Shown here: one piece after another, positions 45,258 to 58,606 of the stretch
Layout of the letters: every line of letters begins with the position of its first letter
How positions within the stretch are numbered: the stretch's first letter is position 1
DNA from: Pezicula radicicola
Lineage: Eukaryota; Ascomycota; Leotiomycetes; Helotiales; Dermateaceae
Length of the DNA: 64,000 nucleotides
Assembly: GCA_003008705.1 (NCBI GenBank)
Contig: PDUO01000027.1
Coordinates: 190,425-254,424 of the forward strand
Reading direction: 5' to 3'
Made by a program: the position numbers and the translations under genes
The notes under the pieces: generated by a model
Seen by the model: the letters and a program-made list of their open reading frames with translations, nothing else
Databases searched by the model: none
Told to the model about the DNA's origin: nothing

Positions 45258-48200
45258 TTACAAGAACCCTTTACTCATGCTCATTTGTCTACTAAGACTA
45301 CTCTTTCTCTGTGGGATATCAACCCCCATCGCGCCGGCTTCGCTGCCATTTCCCCATTGACCACTGGCGTTATTCCGTCTAATATTGCCCTTGCTCTTCC
45401 ATACCTCCAGTTCACGTTCAAGACGGAGCGCCTTCTCACGCTCTTCTCGAAGCTCGCGCTCAGCTCGACGGGCGGAGAGTTGATTTGTGGAGTCGCTGGA
45501 CTGCAGCTCATCAATTGTCTTGAGGAGCTTCTCAACCTTATCCCGATTTCGAGTAATATCTTCTTGGAGTTGGGCGTTGGTCTTGTCACGACGCACAATT
45601 TGTTGTTCAAGGTCTTTGACAGTACGATCTACATTTCGCACAGAACGTTGAGATTTGTTACGTTCATTCTCCTGTGCCTCGAGTTGGCTCTCAAGCTGCA
45701 AATATGTTAGCAATACTCAGATATAATCTAGAAGGAATACAAACCTCCTTCACGCGTCCATGCAAGAATCTGACATCTTGGCTAGCACTGGAGTAGCCTT
45801 TAGTTTCAAGGTCAATAAGTCGTACTTGGAGCTCCTTTAGCGATTTTTCCAACGCTGCTTTCTCAGTTGACAAACGGACAGTCTGCTCACGCTCAGCAAC
45901 AATATCCTTCTGCATTTCAGAAGACAACGCCTCAGCTCGTCTCATCTTTCCAACAGCAGCAGCAGCAATATCTTCTTGCTGTGCAAGGTTTGACTTCAGC
46001 TCCAAGAGTTCACGGTCCATGCCTGCTGCATTTCGTAACGAAGGACTTTCACCGCGAGCGAGATCTTCCAAACCGGCCTTTGCCTCTTCGAGACGTGCTT
46101 CTAGCCCACGTTTTTCTCTCTGAAGCATTTCTCTTTCCGCGGTTACATCGTCCACTGATGTCCTTAAGCTTCTTACTTGGGACAATAGGGAAACAATCTT
46201 TCCTTGTGCATCGTTGTGAGCATTAACAGCTTCGTCTCGAGAAGCCGAAAGATCAGAAAGTGTTGATTCGAGGCGGGCCTTTTCCTTCGACCAAGTAGAG
46301 CTGTTGAGCACTTCATCATCCCACTTAGAGCGAAGGTCGTCAAGTTCCTCCCGTAATCGAGTATTTTCTGCTTGCTTGAAGAGTTTCTCCTCACGTGCAA
46401 TATCAAGCTCATTAGTGAGCGTCGCAAACTCGGCTTGATACTTTTTGCGTGTTTGTTCCATGCCTGACTCTTTATCCTCGATATCCATGGCTCTCTGGCT
46501 TCGGTAATCCTCGAGCTCATGTTGGAGTCGCTTTCTTGCTTGTAAAGCACCTTCAAGGTCAGAAGAAAGATCTTCCAGTTTCTCTTCATAGCTTTGGTTC
46601 TGTCTCTGCAAATCCTCAATGGTCGCATCCATCTGTTTCCGCTCAGACATGATTTCAGCACATGTATCATCCGCCTCTTTAGCCTGTGCTCTGGCGAATT
46701 GCTCTGCCCTCGCTGCCTTGAGAACAGCAATTTCAGCTTGCTCTAGCTTACTAAAGTATTCATCTGCGCGACTCTTGTACAGAGAAAGGCTCGAAGTGAC
46801 ATCAACTAGCTTAGATGATTCAGAGTCTAATCTGATCTGAAGGTCAGCAAATTCCTGCAGGAGTTGATTGCGGCTTGCAGAATCCTGGTCCCTGGTGAGG
46901 GTCACCTCATTTAGGTCGGACTTTGCGTCTCGTAGCTCAACTTCTAGGGTTGCACGAGCATGTTTGAGGCCATCCAGGTGATTTTTAACATCGCGGAGTT
47001 CTGTAGTAGTATCGTTGTACGCATGGAGGAGCGCTCTTCTAGAATCTTCTTGGTCATTGATGAGCTCGAAAAGCTCCTCGTGTGATTTTGTCTGCACATC
47101 GCGCAGAGACAATTCACCGGTCTGGATGCTCTTCTCAAGCGAAGACACCTTCTTGGCAGAGTCATCCAGCATATTATGCAATCGACTGTTGGCCTGCTCT
47201 AACTTCTGCACGCGGCGCAGAGACGGGCTATCATCAGGCCACAATTCTCGGGAAGGTGTCGATCGTTCTAGCTGACTTTGAAGATGGCGGTTCTGCATTT
47301 GGGACAATTGAAGCTGATTTTGAAGTTCCTCGTAATCAGCCTTAAGGTCCATGCGGTTATTGAAGCTCAAGATATCAGCTGTCCTATCCGATCGGCCTGA
47401 GTCCTGCGTAGCATCTGCTCCATTACTAGGGAAGCGGCGAGTAGGTGTGGAAACGTTCGACCTTGGTCTGCCATTAAGTTTTCTTAGATGAGTTGGGGAT
47501 TGAGAGATTTGGTTTGGATTGATTTCCTCCAGTTTGGGGCGGCTTGGTGATTGATTATCGCCAAATTCTCCAAATTCTTCTTCATACCTCTTACGCATCT
47601 CTTCTAGCTGTGCTTCTGCCGTAGAGCGTCCAGCATTTTGTATCCTGAGGTTTTGATGCAACTCCTCAACTTTCTGAGTAAGGCTTGATACAAGGTTGGC
47701 ACTGTGAACAGCAGATCTATCGCTCGGTCCGTCGTAAACTGGCAAGGTTTGGGTCATATCAGGATCGAGTAATTTGAGGAGCTTGAAAATGTCTTTGTCT
47801 CGAGCTTCGATGACACTTTGAAGTTGCCGAGTCAAAGTTTGTGCCTGGGTGCGGAGCTGCTGCTCATCCTGAAGTTTACGTTGTGATTCGGCCAACTGAC
47901 TTGTGAAGTTCGACTTTTCTATTTCCGCATTCCTACTCATCTTGTGTTCACGAGCGACTTCATGACTGAGGTCTTCTAAATTAAGCTCAAGCTTCTCTTT
48001 CTGCTTTTCTAGAGACGCCACTGTCAGTTGAGCTTCGCCCAATTGTTTATTAAGCTTCTGGTTCTGCTCTTCAGTCTTCGCCTTCTCTCTCTGCAAGGCC
48101 AGTACTTGGCTGCGTGAGCTCTCTGTAGCTTTAGAACTTGAACGTGCTAGCTCAAGACCTTTCTGCTGAAGCTTGTTGAGAAGTGCACGGTTATCGTTCT

Positions 48201-51200
48201 CGGAAGCCATCAATCGACTCCTAACAGTGTTGAGGTCGCGTTCGAGCCGCTCCTTCTGCTGATCATTCTTGAGGCCAAATTCACCGGATTCAAGCATAGC
48301 TTTGTTGAGTTCCTCGACTTGCTGGTTTAGCCGGCTGCATTCACCTTCGAACCAGGCCAGTCGGGCTTGTTCTGCCTCAAGGTCTTTCATCAGACTGGCT
48401 TCTCGCTCTCGAGCCTGGCGTGATGCGATACGCTCGTTAGCAAATTCAGCTTGGATTCTTGCCTCTTCTGCCGCAGACTTTGCTTCCCTAAGTTTCCTAA
48501 TCTCATTGCGTGCTTGATTACGCTCATTTTCGGCTGTTGTCCGAGCTTCCATGGCACGCCGAAGTGTATCTTGTTGCACATACATCTCCTTCTCGATGAT
48601 AATTTTTGCCTCATTTAGCTCCTGGTACTTCTCAGTGAGCTCCCGATATTTATGCTCGGCAAGAAGCTGGACATCATCTCTGGATTGGCGCTCGACGCTG
48701 AGATCTCTTTGAACGTCTGATAGTTGACTCTTTAGATCAGCGATCTGAGCTTCAAGCATCTTCCGATTTTGGCCAGCCTGGGCATCTTCGTTTAGTCGTG
48801 CATCCAAAAGCTTCTTGGCATCTGCTGCTTCTCTTTCAAGGTTCGCCTTTTGAGATTTCATGGCGAACATCTCCGCTTGCACTTCGCGCAAGCGGTTGAC
48901 GATATTTTCCTTGTCAGCAGCTAATCCTCGCTTCTCCTCGTCGAATTTCTTTCGCTCGGCTTCATATTTAGTATTGTCAGAACGGAGAATGGCCAGCTCA
49001 CTCTCCTTCCTACGAACGAGATCCTCGTATCCCGTAGAAGTGGCGGAAAGTTCAGAAAGTTGTTTATGAACTCTGCCATTGTCATCTAGCAATTGCTTCT
49101 CCCGTGACTTCACAAGTTGGAGTTCCTTGGTTGCAGTGGCTAGCTTAACATCTAGGTCCTGATCGATTTTAAGAAGTTTACCTTCAAGATCATGTACCTT
49201 GCGATCCTTCAAATTTAACTGACTTTGCAGCATATTGACTTCCTGGGACAATCGAGACTCCTCGGCGCTTCTCTGCGATTGGCTGTGGGCAAGGTCATTG
49301 AGCTGAGCATCTAGATCTTCGAGTTTTGCCGCAAGTTCTCTCTTTTCGTTTTCGAGCTTTGAAATGATAAAACCTGCTTGCTCTAATTGTGATTTCCAAT
49401 TCTCCGCTTGCTGTTCGGCTTTCTTCTTGGCTTCCAACAGATCGTCTAGCTGGTCCTCGAGCTTTTCTTGGTCCTCCAGCGCGCCAGCAAGTTTATCGCT
49501 AAGCTCTGTCTCTCGGTATTGAAGCCGTTTGAAGATTTCCTCCTTGTCTAAGGCTAGAGCTCGCTCACTCTCCAGAGTTTGCTGAATTCTTTGCATCTCA
49601 GTATGGGTGTTTCGACGTTCTTCGTCCAACTTCTGTCGGTCAGCAGCTTCTTGCTTCATCTTCTCATTGAGTTTCTGAATCATTTCATCTCTCTTCTTGA
49701 CTTCGCTAGATGTCCGTGTAGCACCAAGGAGAGGCTTCATCTTAACAAGTAGACGCCACCAAGGATTTTCGCACAGGTCAAGATAGACCCGAAAATTATT
49801 TTGTACGATTCGTGTTGCCTCTGCACGATATAGCCTCTTGTGTGCAATTCGTCGTTGGATGAAGCCTCGGGCCACCGATTGGAATCGCGACATGATTTCT
49901 CGAATCAAAGTGTCTCGTTGCTCTTCTAGCTCGGCTAACACACCAGCACGGAAGAAAACCTTTGTCAGACCGACCCGGAATAGTGACTTATCGAGACCAA
50001 GCTTCTCGAGAATAATGCTCGCTGCGGATTGTCCTTCGAGGTACCCCTTAGGCATGTTTCTACAGAGGACCTCATATCGTTGTCTGAACTCCGAAAAGGG
50101 AAGTCGATTGGGAAATCCAGTCCTAGCAATCCTAATGCCCTCAAGAACACCATTACATCGAAGTTGGTCAAGAACGAGCGGTGCACTCAGTTGTTTGGGC
50201 CTCTTCTTGTGGTTAGGAATGATACATCGTACGAAATGGGGATGGGTTGAATGCAACTGGGTCATCAAACTTGAAAGCTGCTCCTTGTGCCGTTGGGCAA
50301 CAGTACGGAAGAGCCCCTTCTTGACTCTACTACGTATGGCCCCGCTATCATCATCGGCATCATTGCAGTCGAAAAATAGAGCAGCAACATGCTTGTCGGT
50401 TGATGCAGCTAGAAGCCTTGTGATGTTATCATTTAGCGGATCTTTGTTCTTCTCCAACCAGCCTTCAGTCGAGTACTCTACTTCAGCAGCATAATGAGTG
50501 AGTAAGAACCCTTGTCCCAGTCGTGAAGGGCGGTATTTCGGAGTCTTGCGATCCCAGAGAGAGTGGAGTTTCTCGGTGAAAGATTTGTCGGTAGCTTTGG
50601 GCATTACAGAGTCTTCATCTAAGCAAGAAAAGATACCAATCGGGTTTGGCAGCTCGATCAAATCAATCGTAGGTTGAAGGTCATGGCCGAAGTCGATGAA
50701 TTTCCATTCGATCTGTTCACGCGCATATTCTTCCTGTTCGAGAACAAACATGTGATGGTTGAAGAACTGCTGAAGCTTTTCGTTTGTGTAATTGATGCAC
50801 AGTTGCTCAAAGCTGTTCTCTTCAAATATTTCGAATCCCGCAATATCGAGCACTCCAATAAAATGAGAATCGTCAAGACCCATGCCTGTTCTGTCAAGTT
50901 GTCGGTTGATACGAGTAACCAGGTCACCAAAACCACGCTCGTAGATACCTTTAGACAAAGCATCAATAGCAAGTCGGACTTGCTCGGGAGTCTGTACTTT
51001 CTCCACCCATTCCCTTCCGGCTTTCACTCTGGGGTGCAGTAGGCCTTGTAAGAATGGCTCAACAGGAATCCCCATCAACCTGCATACCTTCTCAGCTTCT
51101 ACACGAGCGTCCGGCGAAAGTCGAGCTTGATCGGTTCCTCGGCTCTCCTTCATGACGGTAATGTTACCTAGATGTAGGACAGATGCCACTGTTCTGAGTA

Positions 51201-52534
51201 TCGAGATCTGTTCTTTATCAGAGAACCCCATTATATTGAAGGCTTCAATTAAGTAATTCCACTCATCTCGATCAGAAACGCCGACAATCGTGTCGTGTCC
51301 ATCCCTCGTGTAAGCAAAATCTTCAACGTCCAGGCCGTCGATGAGAAATTCCTGCTTCATTTTACGATCGGCTCCTTTTAGAAGTTGGTAAAAGACATGA
51401 TAATTCCTTTCGTGCGCGTTGGGACGTACAACACGGGATTTCTCTAGCAGATACCAGTCTATAAATGCTCCAGCAATGGTTCCTGCGCGGGTGAACTCAA
51501 TGCGGATAAATTTTCCAAAACGTGAAGAGTTGTTGTTTCGTACTGTTTGGGCATTCCCGAAAGCTTCTAGGATGGGATTGGCGCGAAGGATCTGCTGAGA
51601 GAGATTGGAGTGCTGTTGTGAGTTCTTCTTTACAGGAGAGTCTGAATGTGCGACTGCCGCAAGATATTGAATTACTTTCTTGGTGTTTTCTGTTTTTCCA
51701 GCACCGGACTCTCCAGTAACCAGAATACTCTGGTTTTCCCCCTCATCTACTAGATTTCGGAAAGCCTCATCAGCCATGGCGTAGATGTGAGGTTTGGTTA
51801 CGTCTCGGCTTTGACCCTTGTACATGTTGATGTACTCGTTCGTATAAATTGGTAGTGGGCAGTATGGATTTATAGTAACCAAGAAGAGGCCAGAATATGT
51901 ATAAATCAAGTCGGCTTGGTATCTCATATGCAAGTTGTGCACCACCGACGCCTCGTTTAGGTGCGTAAGTTCTGCCATATCGTCCGCCTTGTCGAATTTT
52001 GCTGGATTGACCTTATCTACTGTATCTGCATTTACTTCTCGTTGCTGGGAAGTTTGTTAGATCATAACTTGGATAGCCAAGGGCACAACCTACACTACCG
52101 TCATCGCACTGTACAAGTATCTGGTTGTTGCCCAACTCTTCCACAACCCAGCCCCTCACAAATGCCGTTTGTGGATCTTTCAGCCAGACGTATCTTTTCC
52201 CCGAGAAGTCATTCTCTCCTTCTATACCCTTGACAAGCTCTGGTCTCCGTTGCATTTCTTCCGTTTTTATAAATGATGGCGCAAATGTGCTCGAGGCGGG
52301 TGCACCACTTTTTGAATTAGACCGATTGCGCTCGTTCGCAAGAGGTGACACCAGTGTGGATAAGGATGCAAAGGACTGGTTCCGACTGTGGACAGGCAGC
52401 GGAGGGCTCTGCGATGTAGACAATGCCGAGGACATTAACATCGACTTGGGCCTGCCATTCGCACTTGGGCCTGGTGATGTTGAGGTGGTCCTCGCAAAAG
52501 GATTATTGCGCTTTTGCACTGCGTTCGACGCCAT
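45258..52534 (-). CDS. myo2: Class II myosin heavy chain
   Basis: Three exons, 52534-52094, 52044-45745 and 45695-45258, give 2392 residues, the length expected for filamentous fungal myosin II. A Ser-rich N-terminus is followed by the SH3-like subdomain (about residues 100-150, ending at VQCDDGS and joined to QREVNADTV). The motor contains the P-loop GESGAGKT (about 258-265), switch I NNNSSRFGK, switch II DIAGFEIF (about 545) and the actin-contact segment PHFVRCIIPNHKK (about 753). One clear IQ-like light-chain site lies near 868 (FIQRRIAHKRLYRAEATRI). The rest is a very long coiled-coil tail with a basic Ser-rich end. Myosin II dimers drive actomyosin ring contraction and septation. Both introns are 49 bp. 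ATG 52534 is preferred over an in-frame start eight codons upstream because it has the better context. The gene is divergent from the zf-C3H1 gene at 53268. Confidence 0.97.
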
Positions 52535-53267
52535 CTTGAAATACTCAACCCAGAGCACTCAAGATGGGACTGGTGGTTGCTGTTGGGGCGCGAGGAGGAT
52601 CAAGCCATAAAATCATTGGCAGATTTCAAGGACAAAAGTATTCAAGTCGTAAGTCGTTATAGAACAGTGTGAACAATTATGCGAAAACATGCAAAAGTGC
52701 AAGTGCAAGTAAAATCAAAAGCAGAAGAAGTTGGTCGTGGAGATCGTTGCTGCCGTACACGGCGTTGTTGATTTTGAGTGCGACAATCTGAGTGGCTCAT
52801 GGTATGCCATGTAAACAAAGCTACCTGCACCGAACCAACGTTAACCCTGGTCACCGCCACCGCCCGCACTCCCAGCAGAAAAGAGCGTACGCTAAGACGC
52901 GATTTTATTATCGCCTTACTTATCAGGAATCCGAATGGCGACGCTAAAATTCCAATTGCGAGGCCTGCGACCCAGTTCCATTCACCTCCAAACAGCGGCA
53001 TCGTTCCATCGCAACAACATCAACCCTTTCAACGAGTGATCCTATCATCTCTGTCTTCGTCTCTCTGGTTCAAGAACTCGCCAGCGCGTTCTTTTCTTTG
53101 CCAGGTTCCGACTCAAGAAGAACCATCTGCGTTCTTTTTCATCCTCATTTCTTTTGTCGCACTGTGGCTCTCGAGCTTTTGCTGAACGCGCTCTTGAAAG
53201 CATCCTTCTTGTACTAACATACAGTCCTTCTGGACGATAATGCGATTCAACCTTGTCATCTACTCCA
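52535..53267. promoter_or_regulatory. Divergent promoter region, myosin and zf-C3H1 genes
   Basis: 733 bp between two start codons. Contains pyrimidine-rich leader sequence before 53268. A minus-strand frame at 53001-52657 starts with a hydrophobic stretch (WVAGLAIGILASPFGFLI) but loses protein-like character afterwards; I leave it out as a gene. Confidence 0.45.
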
Positions 53268-56200
53268 ATGTCGCACTATCCTCAGCCGCCTGATTATGGT
53301 CAAGGTTATGGCTCGCAAGAGCAAACCCAACAACCTCCATACGTCCCCCCCTTTCCAAACCCTTACCTCCAACCCGGCACAGGGCATCAACAAAACTATG
53401 CATACCCAATGGCATCGCATATGGGAGGTAATGAGGGAGCATATGGATACAATCAGAACATACCAAGTGCTGCATTAGCGCCTTCAGTCCCTCCGTTGCC
53501 TCTATTTCAAAGCTGGAACCAAGACACCCTAGCTTTGCCTCCGTATACAGCTCCCCAAGCTCCATCTTACAATGCAGGGTATTACAATAACCAAGCATAT
53601 ACACCTGCACCGCAGCAGAACCAGCAGAATGAAGTTCATCAACCATACGCACCATATGTTAAGCCACCTGAGGAAGGAGAACTCAGTGAAGGAGAATTCG
53701 AATACGGTAACCCTGCTTCGAGCGCACAACCTAATACTTATGAATCTGCTCAGCATTGGAATAATGATGGCAATGGCTATGTTGACACTGCGCATCGTGC
53801 TGTATACGCCAGAAATCAAGACGGCCCTTCCCGTGCTGGTAGGCTGTCTGTCCATAATCCCCTCTTCGTTTGCTAATAGTTGTCATAGCTAGTGATTATA
53901 ACTATGGTAGAGCATCACCTCAAACGAGGCGCCAAGAATCCGATTCGTACTCTCCATACACATCTCCAAGAGAGACGGATTACTCACCTGCAAATAGAGA
54001 CCAGCAGTACAACTCCAATGGCCAAGGTAAGTTGGACTCTCTTATAAGAGGAGTGCATCTTAACAAAACGATAGGCTATCGACCAAGTCCCCCAGCATCA
54101 AAGCGTGGCAACCAACGCTCATTTTCCAGTGGTGGCAATCAGAAACACCCAAGAGTCAAAGGCACTCCAGATCCTTACAAATCGGATTCCCATGTCAATG
54201 ATTTCCATAGCAGTAAACAAGCCCAGACAACCGCAATGTCGGAGCGCTCTCAAGCTCAAATGACCCCCTCAGAGGTCGTTGCTCCAGGAATTACATCCAA
54301 TGGCGAACGACCAAAGGCCGAAGCAGAACTACAGCGGTACCGCAAAGAAGCACAGGCTGCTCTACTTCAGTTGTCAGAAGAGAACGTGCATTATCCTACA
54401 TATATTGCCGAAGGGTTTGATCAAGGTCTTGTAGGTAGGTACTTTGACGACTTGAAGTTGCCAAAGACCTCTGTCAAAGAAGCTCTCCAAGTTACAACCG
54501 TCTTACATGCAACAAATGGTACAAATGGCACGACTGTCGCCCATAAAACCTCAGATACTCTCAGTCAGAGCTCAAAGCCTGACGCGCCACCAGTTACTCA
54601 GACCCCGGCAAAGCCGACTGCCCCTACCAAACCTGCTGCTCCTACAGAAAAAGAGTTGCAGTTGAAACAAAAAATGGAGGCGTTGCGAAAATCAAGAGAA
54701 GAGAGAGCCCAGAAAGCTGCTGCCAAAAACAATCCTGTCTCGCCAGTTGCTACTGTGGACAAATCAGAGCAGTCAAAAGACTTGGTAAAAGACAAATCAT
54801 CAACTTCGCCAGTAGTTACCGAGCCACCGATAGCCATAGAGCCCCAAATTACGCAAAAAACCCCAACCCCCTCTGCCACTATTTCTGTACAACAACCAAC
54901 TCGTGAAATATCTCTACCCAAACGTCCTTCCTCACCAAAGGAAGCTAAACCGCAACAGCCAATAGTCCCAATTCCGGCGCCTCAGGCAGGACCAGTAATC
55001 CCAGGTCTTTTCCTAGCATCAACAGCTGCATCGGCCAGTGCCGCAACAAATTCTCCGTACTCTTCATTGCAATCAAATGGACGCAAGCGCCCTGTTGCGG
55101 CTGATTTCGATGTACCTGCTTCTTTCACTCCTAAGCGACCTTTCGGACAGAGTCGCGACGACCGTCCTCTTGTTATTGATGTAAGCGAGGAAGAAGATGA
55201 GGACGAGGACGTTGCAATGGATCTTGATTCTCAGTACGACCAAGACTCTCCAGTTCAGCCTGGGAGGAAATCGTCAGAAACCAGAAGTACAACAATCAAC
55301 AACCTCGCTCCCCTTTCTGACGTCCCATCGCGCAAGCTTTTCAGTACGCCTCCTGTTCCTGACACGACCCCGCCAGCGGTTCAGACAATAGCGAAATCGA
55401 CTTTGGGCAAACCGGAGGACCTTGAACGCAAGATGAAAGAGATCGAAGAAATGAAGAAAAGAATTGCTGATGCAGAACGTCGCAAGAAAGCTAAACAAAG
55501 CTCTAGTGGCTCTAACACTCCTCGCCGAATGGACAATGGTGGCAACGATAGCAATCTCGCAAATAAGGTGGCGGCTTCTATCCAGATCGACCGTCTTGTC
55601 ACCATGGCCGAAAATAAGGCTACTGCTGACCAACAAAAACTCGCCGAAGCACAAGTTGCTGAAGTTGAGAAAGCTGCTGAGCTTAAAAGACATGAAGCTG
55701 AACAGAAGCGTTTGCGCCGCGAAAGACTATCACAGGAGCTCCCTCGAGTTGATGCAGGAGTCCAGGAAAAACAAGCGCAGATGGAGGAGCTCCAAGCCAA
55801 GATGGCGCAGATCCAGGCCGAGATCCAAAAGGATCTTGAAGAAAAGCAGCGGATGATCGAAGAGCGAGAAAGGCTGGGTCAGGAGGCTGAGGATCAACTT
55901 CAAGCACAAAAAGATAAGCTCCAGGACTTGAATGGTCAAGAAAGTGGGAGCAGTACAGGTACGTAAAACTGATACCCCATGCACCTCTCCGCTATTTTCT
56001 CTATTTATAATCTACGGTCTTCGCTCTCCACTGCCCAGGAAACTCACTTTATAGCCCCGTCTCGTCCAGAATCTGTGCATGTTCCAGAGACGGAAGATTC
56101 CAGCAAGTCTAGTTCACCAGTCGCTCAAGACCAACCTACGCAACCCGAGTCCTTAGAATCTCAGATACCTGTGGTTGAGTCTGCACCTATTGTTCCGGAG

Positions 56201-57473
56201 CAAGAGCCGGCCAAGTCTCCACACGTCGTTGTTGCCCCTACATCGCCCCGCGATGAGATAGAGGTTCCTCAATCAGCAACTCAGACGGTGGAGGTGGAAC
56301 AACAAGTCGCCACTCCCGATCAGATGGACGCAGCCCTGCAGGAAGCAATGCGTGCTGAGGTTGAATCGCTAGAAATGGCGGGGAAAGATGTGCTGGATGT
56401 GGAAATGGAAAACTCGTACGCCCCAGATCCCAACCAATTGGCCCCAGCGTCAGTATCAAGTTGCGTAGACAAAACTGCACAGAGTCCTGTCGCCTCTCCC
56501 ATGCTTCAGCGGAAGGCGATGGAAATTCCTGACGGAGAATCTGATGACTACGAGCCACCTGAAGCCACACCATCTTTTGGTGCCGCCGATGACCAGGAAG
56601 ACCACAACGAGCCGGATGAGCATGATGCTTATGAACCTCCAGAAGCTTTGCCTATGGATGTTGACCTTTCGCCTAAGGTTGATCCAGACTCACCTGCTCA
56701 TGAGAGCTCTCACATAGACTCTCCGCCTTTCAGTCCTGCACCACCTGAGCCCGTATTGGATGTAGCAGCTCAGACCCCCAATGTTGGATTATTAAGCACT
56801 GGTGTTAATGAACAGGATGACATAGAGAGTACAGTTCCTTCGCAGAGCTCAGCTCTGCAACAACCAGTGCTTGAAGTACAAAATAGTCTTACTCCCTCTG
56901 GGTGCTCTTACTGACTGTCTAGTAGAATGACACTGAAGAGACTTCTAATAAACCCATTCAGTCATTTACGCCTTACGAAAGTCCCCTAAAGCTTTTTCGC
57001 GCCTATCGTTTTCATCCAGCCTTCAAAGATGAGATTCCAGGAGGTTACAGATCTATGACATATAACCATAAGTTTGATCCTCTCAAGGAATTATGTCGGT
57101 ATGAATTAGCCGGAGGAATTTGCAATGATGTCGACTGCGACCTTCAACATTTCAAGAATGTTGGACTTTCCGGTGCGTGGGTTGTCTGAAATCAACAAGC
57201 TCTAAGCTCCATCTCTCAAGACCCCATTTTCGCTTATTGGCTAACTCGTGCGCTACAGATAATGATGTTCTTACTTCCCTTACTTCCCACAACACATTCA
57301 CTGGAGAGCAACGTACTAGGTTTGTGACTGGCCTCAAAGAAGTCTTCACTGGCCTCCGTGAGAAGAACTTGGACAAAGATTTTGATAGTATTGCTTCTGC
57401 CCTTGTTGCTCATCGAGCCAAATTCCTAGGTGATAACTCCAAGGTTTTGCCGCTCGAAGGCACGACCATCTGA
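53268..57473 (+). CDS. zf-C3H1 domain protein, ZFC3H1/Red1-like
   Basis: Five exons, 53268-53838, 53889-55958, 56055-56875, 56926-57172 and 57259-57473, give 1307 residues in frame. Residues 1-190 are a Pro/Tyr/Gln-rich disordered region with an acidic GELSEGEFEYG segment. Charged helical stretches lie near 440, 700 and 770-870, separated by Ser/Pro-rich linkers. Near the C-terminus FTPYESPLKLFRAYRFHP leads into a CCCH finger C1211-x8-C1220-x4-C1225-x3-H1229 (YELAGGICNDVDC), the signature of zf-C3H1, followed by a helical tail. ZFC3H1 and fission yeast Red1 scaffold the MTREC/PAXT complex that delivers nuclear RNAs to the exosome, so a nuclear RNA-decay role is likely. The ATG 53268 is the first in frame. 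Intron 3 (50 bp) ends in a tandem acceptor in which the upstream AG would add a stop codon. Confidence 0.88.
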
Positions 57474-58606
57474 GCTAGCTTACATACAGCTACGCTCTTG
57501 TAAAACACACTCTGCATTTCCCGTTTTATCTATCACTCATTAACATGATATGGAGACCGGGTTTCTTTTATTTGTTGTTGGACTACTATATTATTCTTTT
57601 GTTTTCGCATTCAAAGCAGCATTATGGGGCAACAGTTCGCATGGATCGGTGTTGGATGGAGACCAATGAACCTGATATTTTTCTCTGGCCTGTGCTACGA
57701 TACCCTCGGCTTTGAGAAGATAAGAAGAAAGAGCAGAAAAAGGATATATTAACACCCCCGAAACGGGATGTTGAAAGAGATGCATTCAATGCAGTGGGAT
57801 ATTAATGATTATTTGGGCTTGCTACATTACTGCGACTCCGGATTCTCGTGAACCTTAGGACTAGTACTAGCTAGTGAGCAAACAGAAACCCTGAGAAATG
57901 ATAATGGAAACAATTTACACTTAATTGCCTCATACTTGTGTCGTGAGTGAAAGCGAGGAGGCCAGCCTAAGAAGCAGGAAGGCTCAATTCAGAGGTGTCA
58001 AGGGGAAGCCATCGTACTCTACGGAGCTTTCCTCCGCCAATCAGGTCGGCCATCGCCCACCTCGGCAAATACAATGGAGATCCAGAATGTCGTGATTGCA
58101 TCCATAACAGACGCCATACGCTACCAATGGAATATCCAATGCACTCTCCAGAAAGCCACACAATGGTAGGGTCCAAACTCTGTTTGTGGCTTGGAACTGG
58201 GAGTAACTTGTAGAGCTCTGACCTTCTAAAGTACCGCTATGGGTGGTCTGGGGTCACGCCAGTACAGTAACTCTGGGGCTTTGGGGGCTTCAGAGGGGCT
58301 AACGAGTAAGGCGTCATTTGAGGGCTTGATTGTACAGGGTCTGGGGTAGGCATTTTGTCGCAACCTTTGGCTCCCAGTGTTTCCGCTTTTCTATTCCTCT
58401 TCCATCTTCTTAAAGACTTCTATGATTCCATGATACCGAGCAATTAAAGAGGTATTTCAGGCCACTTCGACCAAGAACATCAGGCGTTTTCACACTTTTG
58501 AATTGGCAGTCGCTTCGTATTGTCTTCTGTTTCAGCTCACGCGTTGAAGGCAATAATATTCTTCGATTGGAGGCGGCGAGCCTGGTAGATTCAACATCTT
58601 TTCAAG
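57474..58606. other. Intergenic, promoter of the ACS-type MFS gene
   Basis: Contains the 3' flank of the zf-C3H1 gene and the 5' flank of the transporter. A G-rich patch lies near 58240-58300. No gene supported. Confidence 0.5.

Noticed and set aside
46173..46730. 185-codon minus-strand frame
   Set aside because: Alternate frame of the myosin coiled-coil; Arg/Lys/Ser-rich artefact.
49838..50494. 218-codon plus-strand frame
   Set aside because: Lies antisense to the myosin motor; its length follows from codon bias of the real gene and it has no motif.
52657..53001. Minus-strand frame with a hydrophobic N-terminus
   Set aside because: Sits in the divergent promoter; only the first 45 residues look protein-like and no transcript logic supports it.
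55274..55800. Two 139-codon minus-strand frames
   Set aside because: Antisense to the charged helical part of the zf-C3H1 gene; Ser/Leu-rich shadows.
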